64,000 bases of DNA, taken from assembly GCA_014529385.2 (NCBI GenBank), contig CM043950.1, forward strand, positions 81,354,843 to 81,418,842. The letters run 5' to 3'. Within the stretch, counting starts at the first letter, position 1. Each line of letters begins with the position of its first letter. A program made the translations under genes and the position numbers. Positions 34,748 through 46,799 of the stretch are shown here, piece after piece. Source of the stretch: Adiantum capillus-veneris. Taxonomy: Eukaryota > Streptophyta > Polypodiopsida > Polypodiales > Pteridaceae. The notes beneath the pieces are model-generated. The model worked only from the letters and a program-made list of their open reading frames with translations, did no database searches and had not been told where the DNA came from.

Positions 34748-35046
34748 AAAGAAGCATTAAATCGAAAAAATTAGCACAAAAATGAGGTAGTTGATAGGGC
34801 ATACGCACCACAAAAGATAGAAAGAATTAGCACAATATCAACCGGTCCTAACTCGAACGAAAACTTCACAATGTGAAGTCTGCATGTTCGATATACGACT
34901 AAAAAATGTACCTAGATGAATCCAGGATAAGCCGAGATTCACCCTTGAAGGAAAGTGCAAGGTATAGACCCATGGTAGTCACCCACAAGACAATATAACC
35001 ATCAGCTCCATCATGCATAGTATTGACTAAATACCATGACATCCCC

Positions 35047-35227
35047 ACTAACATCGTCAGTGCCCAATAGTGGGTGTAGAACTAGGTACTAACATATGCT
35101 CTCCAACACACCACACACCACACGCACAAACACATGAGCATACATCAACACAAAGTTCAGCGTACTGAGTTTCTGTCATGACTCCGGAGATCAAGGGCAG
35201 ACTCAGCCATAATGAAGCCTAGGAAAG
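35047..35227. repeat. Direct repeat of about 178 bp, copy 2
   Basis: Partner of 34569-34747. It runs directly into the G3 LTR-like sequence. Confidence 0.75.
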
Positions 35228-36140
35228 CTTAGGAAGTGTTCTGGTACCCTTGTAAGCCTGTACGCAGGACCTGCATGTCCAGGAACTTTAGATTAGTTGT
35301 ATACCCTCTTATTGCACATAAGCATAGCCAATGTTTGCTATGTGTAGGCACTCGGGAGTGTTCCAATATAATTGTATTAGTACCCAGCCTAGGTATTTAT
35401 CTGCATGTGAAGCACCTCTTATTAGTAATTCATCAACTTATTAATAAGTGACATTTTAGCATCATTTTAGAAGGTCGTGGGGTTCAATCTGACACTGCTC
35501 ACCCAACTATAATCCCCTATATAAGTGATCCCAGGGGTCACTTTTCAAGCATAAGTCAATACCCTCAGTACCAGTACCAGTACCCAGTACACACAGTACC
35601 ATCAGAATCCATGGCGTTTTTGCATCAGCGTTTTCAGCCATGACCAGCAGACCATCAGTGTTTTCAGCCATCAGTAGCAGATCGCATCGCCGTCAGTTTT
35701 CAGCCCTAGCATTTTTCAGAAGTTGCAGATTTCAGCCATAGTCCCAGCGTTTCCAGATTTCAGCCCTAGCCATATCGTCAGATCAGACTACCATGTTAGA
35801 TCAGCCCTAGCGTTTCAGTTTCGAGCCCTTAGCATCGCAGATCCAAAGCGTCTACCGCAAGATCCCATCAGCATCTCAGCATCTAGGACCATTGTATCAG
35901 CATTCGTGCAATCTAAAGTGAAAACCTCTCTAGCGATAGAGAGGGGGGCCCTTGGAGGGGGGTTGAGACCCCCCTCTGGTGTTAGTCTTCTTTCTCTCTC
36001 CCTCTCTCTTATCACTTACAAAACCTTCTCATTCACAGTATCATTCTAGTCTTTGCACACCTCTCATAAAGTGGAACCTTGAGTACGCACGGAGCATTCA
36101 TCCTGAGCATTCACCATCAATCAAAACTGAAGCACATTAC
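35228..36140 (+). repeat. G3: LTR related to the G2 LTRs, isolated
   Basis: Same order of parts as the G2 LTR: TAGGAAG...TCTGGTAC, a TATA box (TATATAAG at 35518-35525), a run of CAGCGTTTTCAGCC units (35610-35880), a CGATAGAGAGGGGGGCCC block, CT-rich sequence and a terminal GAGCATTCA...ACATTACA. No primer site or partner LTR is visible, so it is a solo or truncated LTR. The exact left boundary is uncertain and may lie within the direct repeat. Confidence 0.6.
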
Positions 36141-37576
36141 ATTCGAAGGTCTGCATAAAGCTGGAAGCCAACAGCAACTGTTCTTACAAAGTGTTAGTAG
36201 AGTTCTTCATCGACCTCACCCAGAAGAGTCAAAAGCAGGAAATGTTTTCCGAAAACCTAAAAAAGAATGGCACTGAGCTTCCTTGGCCAAAATTTTGCTC
36301 ATCGTTGTTTTCCCCCCTAAAAGCAAGACCGCTGGCAAGGAGAAACACGCGCTTTCTGTGTGTGGGGAGAACCAAAGATCTGCAAAAGGAGCCTAAGCAT
36401 GAGGATAAGTTGAAAGAAGAGGGACAACACAAAAGCGGTGGTGATGGTAGAGATGGTAGCAGAAGTAAAAACGACGCTCATCATGAGGGCAGCAGAGATG
36501 AAGATTGAGATCACAGTAGACACGTGATGGAGATCGCAGTAGACATGAGAAAAGGTATTAAAGAGACCATGACAATAGAGGATGAGTACATAAGGGTTAG
36601 TAACCACAAGGCTAGTGATTAAAGGACTAACAGAGAGCATCATTTACAACGATAAAAAGAATGGATATGCTGGCAGTGACAATGATGATGGACAGAGAGA
36701 CCGGAGCAATCAATGTTGGGGTGAGACAATGCCGACTCTCCACCATACTTCTAAAAGAAACTTTTGTATGATGTGCACTATATGCAGTTTGTAGTTTGTG
36801 TCATTTCCTCATTGCATGATGAAAAGTTAAACTACTCACATGGTTTACTTCTAGCTTGACAAAACAACACTCTCTGCACACTCAAATGAGACACCTACTT
36901 GATTATGTCCAATTTAAATTTTGCATTTGTCCACACTACAATCTACTATCTCTAAACATATTGTTTCTAACTCACAACAACACATCAATACTAAATCGCA
37001 TCAACAAATTTCTTTGGCAAGGCCAACCAAGCAAGACTGGTTGGCCTCTTAGGCTAGCATACTACCTGAAGGACTTACATAAGTACATAGAAATGTGTTT
37101 ACGTCCTCCAAATACCACATCAACTTGTTGGACAATGTTGAGAAATTTTATCATGGCCATTAGTGTCATCATAAGAGAAAATTAACAATTAATGCTCTTC
37201 CCTCCTCAACAGCTATTAGAGTTGGCACACTCTCTTCAAGCTAAGTGACATTTGCACACTTTCCTTCCTGGATTTTTGGCAGCAAAGAGTCAGATGGTAT
37301 AATCGAAGACGATTGAACCATGATTGCGGACACTCCCACATGCTACTTATTCTTTGGAAGAGAGGAAGCCATGCCTCAAACCACTTTGGACATAGTATTC
37401 TGGGCAATATTATCCTTTGAGAGCGCACGACCGTCTATAAGATTCCCCTCATCTTGTTTATTCTCATAGATTTCAATTCCTCTCTTGCTTGCTCTAGTGT
37501 TTGGTTTAAAACAAGTGAAAAAATCACAAGGCCTGCCTAAAAGCATTGGTCATGAGAAAATTCAGAATGATTAAAA
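36141..37576. other. Unassigned, with a short charged ORF
   Basis: 36191-36508 (plus) encodes a Lys/Asp/Arg-rich tail (K-H-E-D-K-L-K-E-E, S-R-D-E-D). It could be a decayed exon of a nuclear protein, but no domain is recognisable and stops follow. 36856-37185 is AT-rich, with one short ORF I do not trust. Nothing else is seen. Confidence 0.35.
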
Positions 37577-37585
37577 TTTTTAAAA

Positions 37586-38017
37586 GGGAAAATTACCAAA
37601 ATACCCCTCTAATTTGTGGAAATTCCCAAAATACCCCTCAAATTTCAAAAATTCCCAACATACCCTCAATATTTTGCCATAAATTCCCAAAATACCCCTG
37701 GTTGTGAGATTAAATTTCTCCAAAGATAAACTTTTTTGTAGCTTTTAATAAGAAGACTGATTGTCTTTCAATACAAGATGCTAAAACTAGAATTTGGGTT
37801 GATTATGTAGGCTTTGAAGATAGACTGCTTCATTAATTTTAGACATAATTGCCCTTTTTGAATGGTAATTTGTGACAAATTACATGCTAACCACTCAAAA
37901 ATGAATCTCAATTGTCAAAAGGGAATAAAATTAGAAAATATTGAACAATCCAACCAAATTAGATACAAGGGTATTTGGGAATTTCCACAAATTAGAGGGG
38001 TATTTTGGTAATTTCCC
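37586..38017. mobile_element. Mutator-type MITE candidate (432 bp)
   Basis: The ends form inverted repeats of about 50 bp: left GGGAAAATTACCAAAATACC, right the reverse complement of GGGAAATTACCAAAATACC, both continuing into CCTCTAATTTGTGGAAAT. Flanks are TTTTTAAAA (37577-37585) and TTTATAAAA (38018-38026), a 9-bp target duplication with one mismatch, which fits Mutator-like elements. Inside the left end the phrase AATTCCCAAAATACCCC recurs as subterminal repeats. There is no coding capacity. Confidence 0.75.
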
Positions 38018-38247
38018 TTTATAAAAAGCAACTCTAATAAGTGGGCGTGTGTTCATCAGCCACTATATGTGTTCATGGTACCAATGGTTAACGACCTTTA
38101 CCACGAACCTGCTAAGAGTGGGGTGCGACTCTTACATACTAGACGACATATTTATGTCATGATCTTATTCCATCTTGCCAACTTGTGCATCGTGGCATGA
38201 TGAACGATATCACTATCTTGTATGACACTATATGAAAGAAAAAAGAA

Positions 38248-38253
<6 letters not shown>

Positions 38254-38298
<45 letters not shown>
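38254..38298. repeat. (GA)n run in left arm
   Basis: About 45 bp of GA, preceded by an A/G-rich ramp. The corresponding CT run in the right arm (39161-39172) is only about 12 bp. Confidence 0.9.
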
Positions 38299-38300
<2 letters not shown>

Positions 38301-38446
38301 CACTCCAACTAGGCCCAGCTCGCCATTAAGGTTGGAATGCTTCAACGACAACTCTTTGTGTGTGTGCACACAACACACAATACAACTGTGAAGTTGTGAA
38401 CTTGGCTCTCCCCCCGCCCCCCACACACACGCGTGTGTAAAAGAGA

Positions 38447-39030
38447 GAGAGAAATGAAATGTTATATTAACGTCTTCAAAAGGCCAAAGTGACCTATGAG
38501 ACCAGAAAGTTACAATGTGGTGGATCTGATACAAAGTCAGAGTCAGAGTAACAAGATGACAACAATGACAAAAATGAAATGACAAATGTCACAATAAAAT
38601 ACTATGGAATCCTAAACTACTAGGTGTGAACAGCAGCTAGCTGGGATAGCTAGATCACAAGAGATCCAACATCGGTCGCTGGAGGATCTCATCAATCTCC
38701 TCCATGGTCAGTAGTCTGACCGGGCATCGTGCATGTCGAGCCAAAGTGATCCGAATCCTCTGATGCAGCCTCCGTCGATGCTGTGTAGTCCTCCACAGTC
38801 GTGGGTGTCTGGATCTTCCAAACTCAGTCGCTCGGTCGATCAATGTTCCTCTGGTGTGAGAAGACGAGCTCTGCTGTGGTAGTAACTCCTCCGGGTGTCC
38901 AGTGGCAGCTCTAAAGAAATCTGTGATCTGTCTCTAGGACTCGCTAGCCTTCCCTCTCATCAGGCTCTCTCTGTGTCTGCGTAGCTCGAGCAAAACAAAC
39001 CCAAGCATCTCTGATCCTCGTACTGCATGA
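38447..39030 (-). pseudogene. Second LINE 3' end fragment, same family as 14275-15240
   Basis: The minus strand keeps the Y-E-D-Q-R-C-L-G-L-F block near 39010 and then a Arg-rich tail ending at 38655. The 3' end has the same GAAATGAAATGTTATATTAA word (plus strand) as the copy at 14275. The zinc cluster is missing because the fragment is cut at the GA run at 39035. No RT is present. Confidence 0.65.
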
Positions 39031-39033
39031 CTC

Positions 39034-39034
<1 letters not shown>

Positions 39035-39104
<70 letters not shown>
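39035..39104. repeat. (GA)n microsatellite
   Basis: About 70 bp of pure GA between the LINE fragment and the right arm of the inverted repeat. ORFs reading it as poly-(Ser-Leu) are artefacts. Confidence 0.9.
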
Positions 39105-39106
<2 letters not shown>

Positions 39107-39389
39107 GTCGCTGAAGCATTCCAACCTTAATGGCGAGTTGGGCCTCGCTGGAGTGGGTCTCTCTCTCTCTTTCTTTTTCATTTTTTCTTTCATATAGTGT
39201 CATACAAGATAGTGATATCATTCATCATGCCACGATGCACAAGTTGGCAAGATGGAATAAGATCATGACATAAATATGTCGTCTAGTATGTAAGAGTTAC
39301 ACCCCACTCTTGGCCGGTTCCTGGTAAAGGTCGTTAACCATTGTTCCCGCCTAATTGATTACGAGCAGCCAATAGCTACCATTGTTTGA

Positions 39390-39800
39390 CAAAGGTTTGC
39401 CTCAGCTTAGCCTAGAGCCGGTTGAAATTGGCGAAAATCCTTTTGCTGCACTAGTCCATCTCTTTGCATCTGCTGAAAACAGCCCAAAGCTTCCTGGCCC
39501 TGTCCCTGTAATCAATAATGCACTCCAGGAGACCACATTCCGGACAAGAAGCTCCTGGAGCAAGAACTGGTGGGGCCTTGACTAACAATATCATCATGAA
39601 TATTATCAGTGTCTTGCATAGTGCCACATACCTTCAAAATGCAAGCGTAGGTGACTGCATCTGGAGAGATGCCCTCGCTTCTCATCCGCTGAAAACAGCC
39701 CAATGCTTCTAGGCCTTGCCCTTGTTGGGCGTATCTTACAATCAAGTGTGTTCTACGAGACAAAGTTCCGGACAAGAGCCTCGAGGGGGGCATCACGTTT
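39390..39800 (-). pseudogene. PPR gene fragment
   Basis: The minus strand 39796-39512 reads Y-A-Q-Q-G-Q-G-L-E-A-L, F-x-R-M-R-S-E-G-I-S-P-D-A-V-T-Y, I-L-K-V-C-G. This is a classic 35-residue pentatricopeptide repeat of the PLS type used by plant organelle RNA-binding proteins. After an in-frame TGA at 39514-39512 the same frame continues with a second partial repeat, G-Q-G-Q-E-A-L-G-C-F-Q-Q-M-Q-R-D-G-L (to about 39449). The rest of the gene is absent on both sides, so this is a pseudogene piece, possibly carried here by an element or left as target DNA. It is the only sequence in the window that clearly derives from a host gene. Confidence 0.8.
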
Positions 39801-39939
39801 CTGTATTCAACGAGAGCAGAATCATCGTGCTACATAAGACAAGGGAGAAGGCAAGCCTTCCATTAAAGGTGAGATCACTTGCACCCACTATTTACACACA
39901 CAATAGTTCACAATAAGCTTCAATTCAGCCCCATATCAA

Positions 39940-40294
39940 ATTTGGGCGTCCCCTCTTGCTAATGAGTGGAAAATTCACTTGGAGCTTCCATGTGTCCTCT
40001 TTTGAGTTAATTTCCAAGTACCCATCAACTTATAAGTGTCGCGTGGGGCCTAAATGACTTGAACAGAGCCTAGACATACTTTTACTCCTTGGATTTTAGT
40101 GCCGACTGGCCCGACCATTTCGTGGTGACCTGCCCTTCACTGCTATGGGTGAAACTCTCGACCGTCGATCGTTTCACATTGGCTATACAATGTCTAGCCA
40201 TATGTGACTTCAAAAAGAGGGTCACAAAAATTAAATAAAAAACAAGGGAAAGAAACCAACAAGTAAGGTTAGAGGTTGCCATAGCCTCGTGACA
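39940..40294 (-). repeat. E1-family 3' LTR, truncated and diverged
   Basis: Matches the right part of the E1 LTR (3450-3744), with shared GAGCCTAGACAT, ATTGGC(T/C)ATACAATGTC, CTTCAAAAAGAGGGTC and the terminal CCTCGTGACA, but with many substitutions and indels. The left part is missing. Confidence 0.8.
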
Positions 40295-41010
40295 TATCCC
40301 CCTCTTGAAATTGCAAACGTCCTTAATTGCATGCCAGATATACATGCCAAAGATGATTTAGTGTGATTAGCACCCTTTTATCATCACATGTATCTGCAGG
40401 AAAGATCATACAACATAGATAAAAATGACTTAATGAAACCTTCATACTTTTGCCATTTTTATCTACGATAGAAGTGAACGTTACACCTTTAACATTTGTA
40501 GAGGAGTGGCCACTTCTATTGCACTGAATCTGTATGTACATGTGATGAGCTGGCTCCATTATTTCTGATCTTTTGAACACGTTGAGTCGGGGCATACGTA
40601 GGTTGTAACCCAAAGGCCTCTTGCTTGCTAAACCTGCAAATAATGGTCCATATACCATCATTCCTTGTCGGCGTTCTTGGAAGATCAGAGATAAAATCCA
40701 TAGCAATACTTTTCCATGGCTTATCTAAATAATAGGCAGTGTTTGTAACAACCCTAGTGCCTTTTGCCTATCAAACTTGACCTTTTGGCAAATCATGCAT
40801 GCTCGCACACAGGCATCCATATCTCTCCTCAAAGTAGGCCTATAAAAAAATGTCTCGACCGCTTTCACTGTAGCATCTATACCACGATTCCTTGCATATG
40901 GTGGGACATGGATTTCTACCATAACCTTAAGTCGCAATGACCTAGTGACACATAGTCTTCCATGTATCATCATAAAACCGTCCCTAAGGAGATAGTGCTC
41001 ATGGCATTGT
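40295..41010 (-). pseudogene. E1-family pol fragment with internal deletion
   Basis: Minus strand from 41010: integrase HHCC region (H-V-P-P-Y-A...C-M-I-C-Q-K-V-K, 40973-40770), start of the integrase core (M-D-F-I-S-D-L-P and G-I-W-T-I-I-C-R-F-S-K-Q, 40701-40620), then a jump directly to the end of the E1 polyprotein (E-A-F-G-L-Q-P-T-Y-A-P-T). The rest of integrase and the whole chromodomain have been deleted. The polypurine tract and LTR follow. It ends at 41010, where an LTR beginning TGTTAGATT starts. Confidence 0.82.
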
Positions 41011-41473
<463 letters not shown>

Positions 41474-42300
41474 TGGTATCACTCGCCAATTCACATGGTA
41501 TCAGCAACTTCGGCTTTCCATGGCCTGGGACCAGCGCTTCATCATCGCATCAGGTACCCCTCCCAAGATCATATCTGCCAGCGTTTTGCAAAAAGCTAGG
41601 CAAGCGGTGAAATTTGGAGTTTTTCATCGTGGAGGACCCCCCCTCCACCTGCGTTTTTGCAGATCAGGCCAGTGTTTTTGCTTTTGTCAGCAAGCATTAC
41701 ACTTTTTGGGCTCTTTCATCGCGGAAAACCACCCCAACCTATCTGCGTTTTTGGCAGGCTGGAGCGTTTTGCATAAGAAGGGGCAGCGCCAACAGCAGCC
41801 CTCTACAGATCTTGCCTATCCTACCCAGCTTGGCATCCGGTGCTTTGCTGGCAACAATCCTCTTTATCTGCTACAAATTCAGCGCTGTTTTTTCTCTGTT
41901 TTCATCCATCCGAGGTTGTGACATTGATTCCCCACCCTCCCCAAACCCTCTGCACCGCTTTGAATAATGCTTTCAAGGACATACTATCAATTTGTTCAAA
42001 GATGGACGTGAACTGGTTTTACACATGCTTTATCATGCGAAACGAGTGATTCGAGCCTCACATATACGAGTCAAACGACATGATACAGTGGATTATGAAG
42101 AGAATATGATTTTCGATGCAGATGCAGATATTATTATTAATGAATTTTTGAATTCATTAACTTCTCCTGAATCAATTAATAAAGACAAAGATGATTTCAA
42201 GCAAGAAGTTTTTCCAAGTGATACTTCATTACCAAACAGAGATAAGAACATAGTTGCGGATTCCGCGTCTGAAGACGACTATGCTTTCTTTGATTCGTTG
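41474..42300 (+). other. Leader-like region and start of acidic ORF
   Basis: 41579-41790 contains four TGCGTTTT/AGCGTTTTGC units like those in the G2 and G3 LTRs and the E3 leader. From about 41992 an ORF encodes an acidic peptide (D-A-D-A-D-I-I-I-N-E-F) that is cut by the LINE at 42300 and resumes at 49161. Confidence 0.45.
42287..42300. repeat. LINE target-site duplication, left copy
   Basis: TCTTTGATTCGTTG, matched by TCTTTGATTCTTTG at 49161-49174 with one difference. Confidence 0.85.
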
Positions 42301-42448
42301 TTTTTTTTTTTTTCCGAGAAAAAGATCCTTCTATTAGTTAATGAAAACTACCCATAGGGCTACAACCACCTCTGCAAGAGAGGGATACAACAAGCATGAT
42401 GGGGAGACTCTCCCAATGAAAAAACAACATATATACAATGGGGCTAGA

Positions 42449-45400
42449 TCAAGAGATGGGAGGAGGGAAAAGCCACACAGGTGGACAGTAGTGCCATCTG
42501 AGCACCCCCTGGACTATGGTGTAGAAAGGCCTAGGGCGCCAGAGTCGAAGGAAAGCCTCGCGGTGCTCCCGCATGCGGTCGGAGCTGCCCTGTAGTCCCT
42601 CAAGCTGTCCTCTGAGAGTATGGATCAGCTCTAGCCAAAAGTCACGAACAGTCTCTGATGGTGGCACAAGGCGAGCCTCAAAGATGCGGAAACAACGGGC
42701 CCGCCAAATGAACCAAAGTGTCAGGCCACTGATGAGCTCCCAACACTCCTCTCTCTCACTGCACCACTCCTGTGGAGTAAGCTCTGTAGCAGGCTGAAGT
42801 GTAGGTCGCCCTCCCTGTATCACTATCATCCTGCTGGTGGAAGATAGCTCAAACTGAAGTGCCGGGCCCGTGAGGGTGGACCAAGCCGCTGCCCCCCAAG
42901 TGTACTGTCGAGCCGTGGAGAGAGCAGGCATCAGCCAAAGAACTCGTAGCCACACCTTCTGGGCCGAGGGATAGTCCCAAAGACAGTGACGCTGACTCTC
43001 CACCAAATGGTCACAAGCTGCACATGTGGCCGAGAGACCACTATGCACAAGCCAGCTCCCTACTGTTGTGGCTCTATGTGCGACCAGCCACTGAAACAAG
43101 GTGACTCGCCTCAGCTGTCTGGAGTCCCACAGCCTCTGCCAAAACGCTGCCAAGAACTCGACAGTGAGGCCCTCCTCCTGCCAATGACGTGCTGCAGCGG
43201 GGCGGGCCTCTCTCTATGCTGCAAGTATATGACGTCCAAGCCGAACAGTGTACTGAAAGAAGGGGACTCCTGGGCGCTCTGCAGAAGAGAAGGGGTCCCT
43301 CCATAGCCACTCACCAGCATCCCACTGTACTCGTGCCAGTGGACAACACTGCCAAGCCCATAGTCTCCAGTGTCCTGTCTCAAGAGCTGCTGGGTCAGGG
43401 TCTAAGACGCAAGTCCTCCCACAAATGCCCACAACTCGGATCCTCTGGAAACAACACTCTGCTACCTGTGGGGCCTCTACTGCAACTCGCTGTAAGCGTC
43501 CCCCACCCTAAAGCTCGAAGAACAGGGCTGGGACAATCTTTGAGCAAGCCCTGACTGAAATGAGAACCTCCAGTCGTGTGAAGGCTCCCATCCACCGGGA
43601 TACTACTGGCTCGAGAGGCGTGAGCCACTCAGCTGGAACTGACTCTGAGATGTCCTGACAAATGCTCTGAACCCCTCTCATGCCCTCTAGTTGGACAACC
43701 TGCACCTCCTCCAACAAACCTGTGAACTCTAGCCAGTCACCTAGAGAGCGCGCTAGACTAGTTGCCATGGAACCCCAAGAAACATGAGACCGACTCCCAA
43801 CCAAGTGGCCTCTCTGAGTGCTAACCATGGGTTCCAGATGAGGGGCTGCCGTAGGCGCTCCTCCGTGCAGGCCGGCGGTCTCTGCTCTAGACCACGCCGT
43901 AAGAGCTCCCAAGATCGAAGCAAACTCACAGCAAATCGGTCCTCCAGTCTCCTGCTCAAACCAACTCGGCGTAGCTCTGTAAAGATCCATCTGGTGGAAG
44001 GTTGCCAAGGGCCTCCTGACCGAGGCACCCTGGCACGAAGCCTCTGCAACAAGAACTCCTTCCAAGGCTCCTCGCCTGGAAGAAGTGCTCTGACTACGAA
44101 CTTCCCAAGAAGGGCTCTGCTCTGCTGTGCTCGATCAATGATCCCAAGCCCTCCCTGAGAACAAGGAAGTGTGATGACCGACCAAGCCACCTTGGCTCGG
44201 GCAATCTGAGTGTCGCGACCTGACCAAAGGAAGTTCCTGATCAGCCTCTCTACCTGGCTGATACAAGAACTCGAGAAGATCCAACAAGAAGTGATGTACC
44301 ACATAGTCGCCAACAACACCTAGTTAGCAACTACTACTCTACCAGCCAGCGAAAGTCGTGCTGAGCTCCAATGTAACAGCTTTCTCCTGATGCACAGGAG
44401 AAGAGGAGCAATCTGCTGCTCGGGGGACAAGTCCAAACCAACCTGACAACCCAAGTACCGAACTGTAGTCCCTAGAGGAATCCACCTGAAACCCTCTCCT
44501 GGCATCCAATCTAGCACAGGAGCACTGCCAACCGAGAAAGCCACTGTCTTTCTCCAGTTGATCAGTGCGCCCGATGCACAACAGAAGGTCTCCAAAGCCT
44601 GCTCACATTTGTGTAAATTGGCCTCCTGGCCCTCTAAGTACAAGGCCGAGTCGTCGGCAAACTCAGCGTCCAGAAGCTCATCTCCCCGTATAGGGAGTGC
44701 TAAGCCCCTCAGACCAACCTCCTGTGACACAAAAAATCTGCTCATCGCCTCCGCAAAGAACAGAAAGAGAAAGGGGGCAAGAGGACAACCGTGTCTGACC
44801 GATCGTGTGAGCATGAAGCGCTCACCTCTACCGCCTGCCAAAAGCACCTGACTCTGAGCCTGTCTGCACAAAGCTGACACCCCTTTGATCCAAGCATCTG
44901 AGAAGCCCATCCTGCGTAGCGTGCCCTCTAGAAAGTCCCAGTCCACTTTGTCGTATGCCTTCTCAAAATCGAGAAGAAGAATCACAAGGTCCTCCCCACG
45001 GAGTCGTGCCAGGGAAGAAGCCTCCCAGAAGGTGAAGATGTTGTCAAGGATACTGCGTTCCTTGACAAAACCTGTCTGAGTCCCATGTATAAGGCTCTCC
45101 AAAAGTGGCTGAATCCTCAAACTCAGAGCCTTGGCAAGAATTTTGTAGGCTGAGTTTAGGATGGTGATGGGGCGCCACTGTCGAATCTCATCCACGGAGC
45201 CACCCTCCTTTGGAATGAGGTAAATCAGGCCCTCACTCATGCTATCCGGCATCACTCCTGTGAGCAGAATGTACTGAAAGGCATTACACAGATCTGGGCC
45301 AAGCAGGTTCTAGTACTCCAAGAAGAAACTGGGAGTGAGCCCATCCTCACCTGGACAGCTACCACGAGGGAGGGCCCTAAGAGCCGTGTGCAGCTCCTCA

Positions 45401-46799
45401 AGCTGAAGAGGTATCTCTAGCCTCTGGCGCATCTCCTCAGTCACAATACAAGGCATCTGTGCCCAAACCTGCTCCCTGCATGCATCTTGTCTCTCTGACT
45501 GGGGCTCAGCCGACAGCAACTCACGGTAAAAGTCAGTAGCAACTGCATGCATATCCTCGGGCTCACAAACAACTGACCCATCTGGTCTCCTCAACTGATT
45601 GACCTTGGCATGCGAGTGCCGAGGTCCCACTGTCTCAAAAAAAGCACCTGTCACTCTGTCACCCACCTGAGTCCACTGAGATGCCTGTCCGTGAAAGGCA
45701 AACTCATGGCGCCTCTCATCTGTGTAAGCAAGCTCCTGTCGAGCCTGCTGTAACTGCTCCTCCAACCATGGATTGTCTGGATGCTGCTCCTGCATCCTCT
45801 GTAGTGAAGCAATGACTCGTCTGAGACGCTGCTCCTCCTCTCTCGCTGCAGCCCGTCGAGCCAGAGACTCCTGTAGAAAAAAGTGGCTAAGCTGAGCTAG
45901 GCCTAAGGCCACTCTGTCTGCACGTAGAGCCTGGCTGTCCATGCCCTCTGTCCAGGGAGCCTCTACCCTCTCTCTGAGTGCTGAGTCCAACAAGACCCGC
46001 TCTGGGATGCGAAGCATCATGCTCCCACTCGTCTGCATGTCTGCCACTGTGAGAATCACTGGTGCATGGTTCGAGAAGGATGTCCCTGCCACGATGCCCA
46101 CTGATCCCCCAAGTCACTGAAGTGGTCACTAGTGTCGAAGCGATCTATCCGCGATAGATTCACTCCTCCCACTCTGCGGTCCGATCTAGAGAAGGCAAGA
46201 CTCTCTGGAGGCCTCACAAAGCCAGAATGCTGCCATGTATCCGAGACCCTCAAAGTCATACACAACCTCTCCCAAGCTGCTAACTCGACTCCATGCACAG
46301 TAGCATGGCTGCCTCCGATCCTGTCAGAAGGCTCCTCCAACATGTTGAAGTCCCCTCCTACACACCAATGGTCAACCTGTGGTAGGGACTCAACAATCTG
46401 TGACCAAAACTCTGCACGAGCACTCGCCACATTGGGCGCATAGATGTTCAGGAAGCCCACAAGGGCACCCTGAACCTACATAGTGATCCACTGAGCCCTG
46501 CCTGGCACAATAATCCCTCTGTCCACAATGGCCTGCTGCAATGAGTCCGCAATAGTCATACATACCCCTCCCTGGATGCCTCCAGGTCCAAAAGCAGCTG
46601 ACCAAAAGGTATCATAACGTCCACGCAAAATCTGACCACATCGCCGAATGCGGCTCTCAGACAAATGGTGCTCCTGAAGCATAAGGAGATCAGTCTCTCC
46701 TCCCACAAGGCAACATTGAAGCTCCTGACGCAATCGGCCCCGCTGTCGCTGAAACTGGGGCCCACCTAGTCCCTGCACGTTCCACGAGACGATCCTCAT
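42449..46799 (-). pseudogene. LINE ORF2: endonuclease, RT, zinc tail
   Basis: Starts at 46799 with M-R-I-V-S-W-N-V-Q-G-L-G, the APE-type endonuclease opening. Further endonuclease motifs are L-L-M-L-Q-E-H, G-G-D-F-N-M-L and S-D-H. The RT follows (45255-44320) with L-I-P-K-E-G, F-E-K-A-Y-D-K-V-D-W and the catalytic F-A-D-D at about 44640. A conserved L-I-R-N-F-L-W-S-G block follows (about 44230). The zinc tail is C-A-A-C...H-C-L-W-D (about 43020). The natural stop is TGA at 42449. In-frame TAG codons sit at 46478-46476, 45312-45310 and 44322-44320. Frameshifts occur near 46080, near 43770 and in the 43508-43153 region. This enzyme nicks target DNA and primes cDNA synthesis from the LINE RNA. 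Confidence 0.9.

Larger units (their letters stand above)
38082..39343. repeat. Large inverted repeat (arms about 269 and 238 bp)
   Basis: Left arm 38082-38350 and right arm 39106-39343 are reverse complements: CAATGGTTAACGACCTTTAC on the left pairs with the right end, and TTAAGGTTGGAATGCTTCA(A/G)CGAC on the left with the right arm start. The arms differ by scattered substitutions and by GA-run length. The 755-bp spacer contains the 3' end of a LINE (38447-39030) and another GA run. Transcripts could form a long hairpin. Confidence 0.88.

Noticed and set aside
36191-36508. Possible gene for a charged nuclear protein
   Set aside because: Short, no domain, followed by stops, no splice structure that I could support; left as unassigned.
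38934-39221. ORFs reading GA/CT microsatellites as poly-(Ser-Leu) or poly-(Arg-Glu), also at 38157-38585 and 41100-41921
   Set aside because: The coding potential comes only from dinucleotide repeats lacking stops; the flanking residues are not conserved between copies.
43189-43554. Plus-strand ORFs across 42573-48763 over the LINE
   Set aside because: They are antisense shadows of the GC-rich LINE coding strand; the minus strand carries clear endonuclease and RT motifs.
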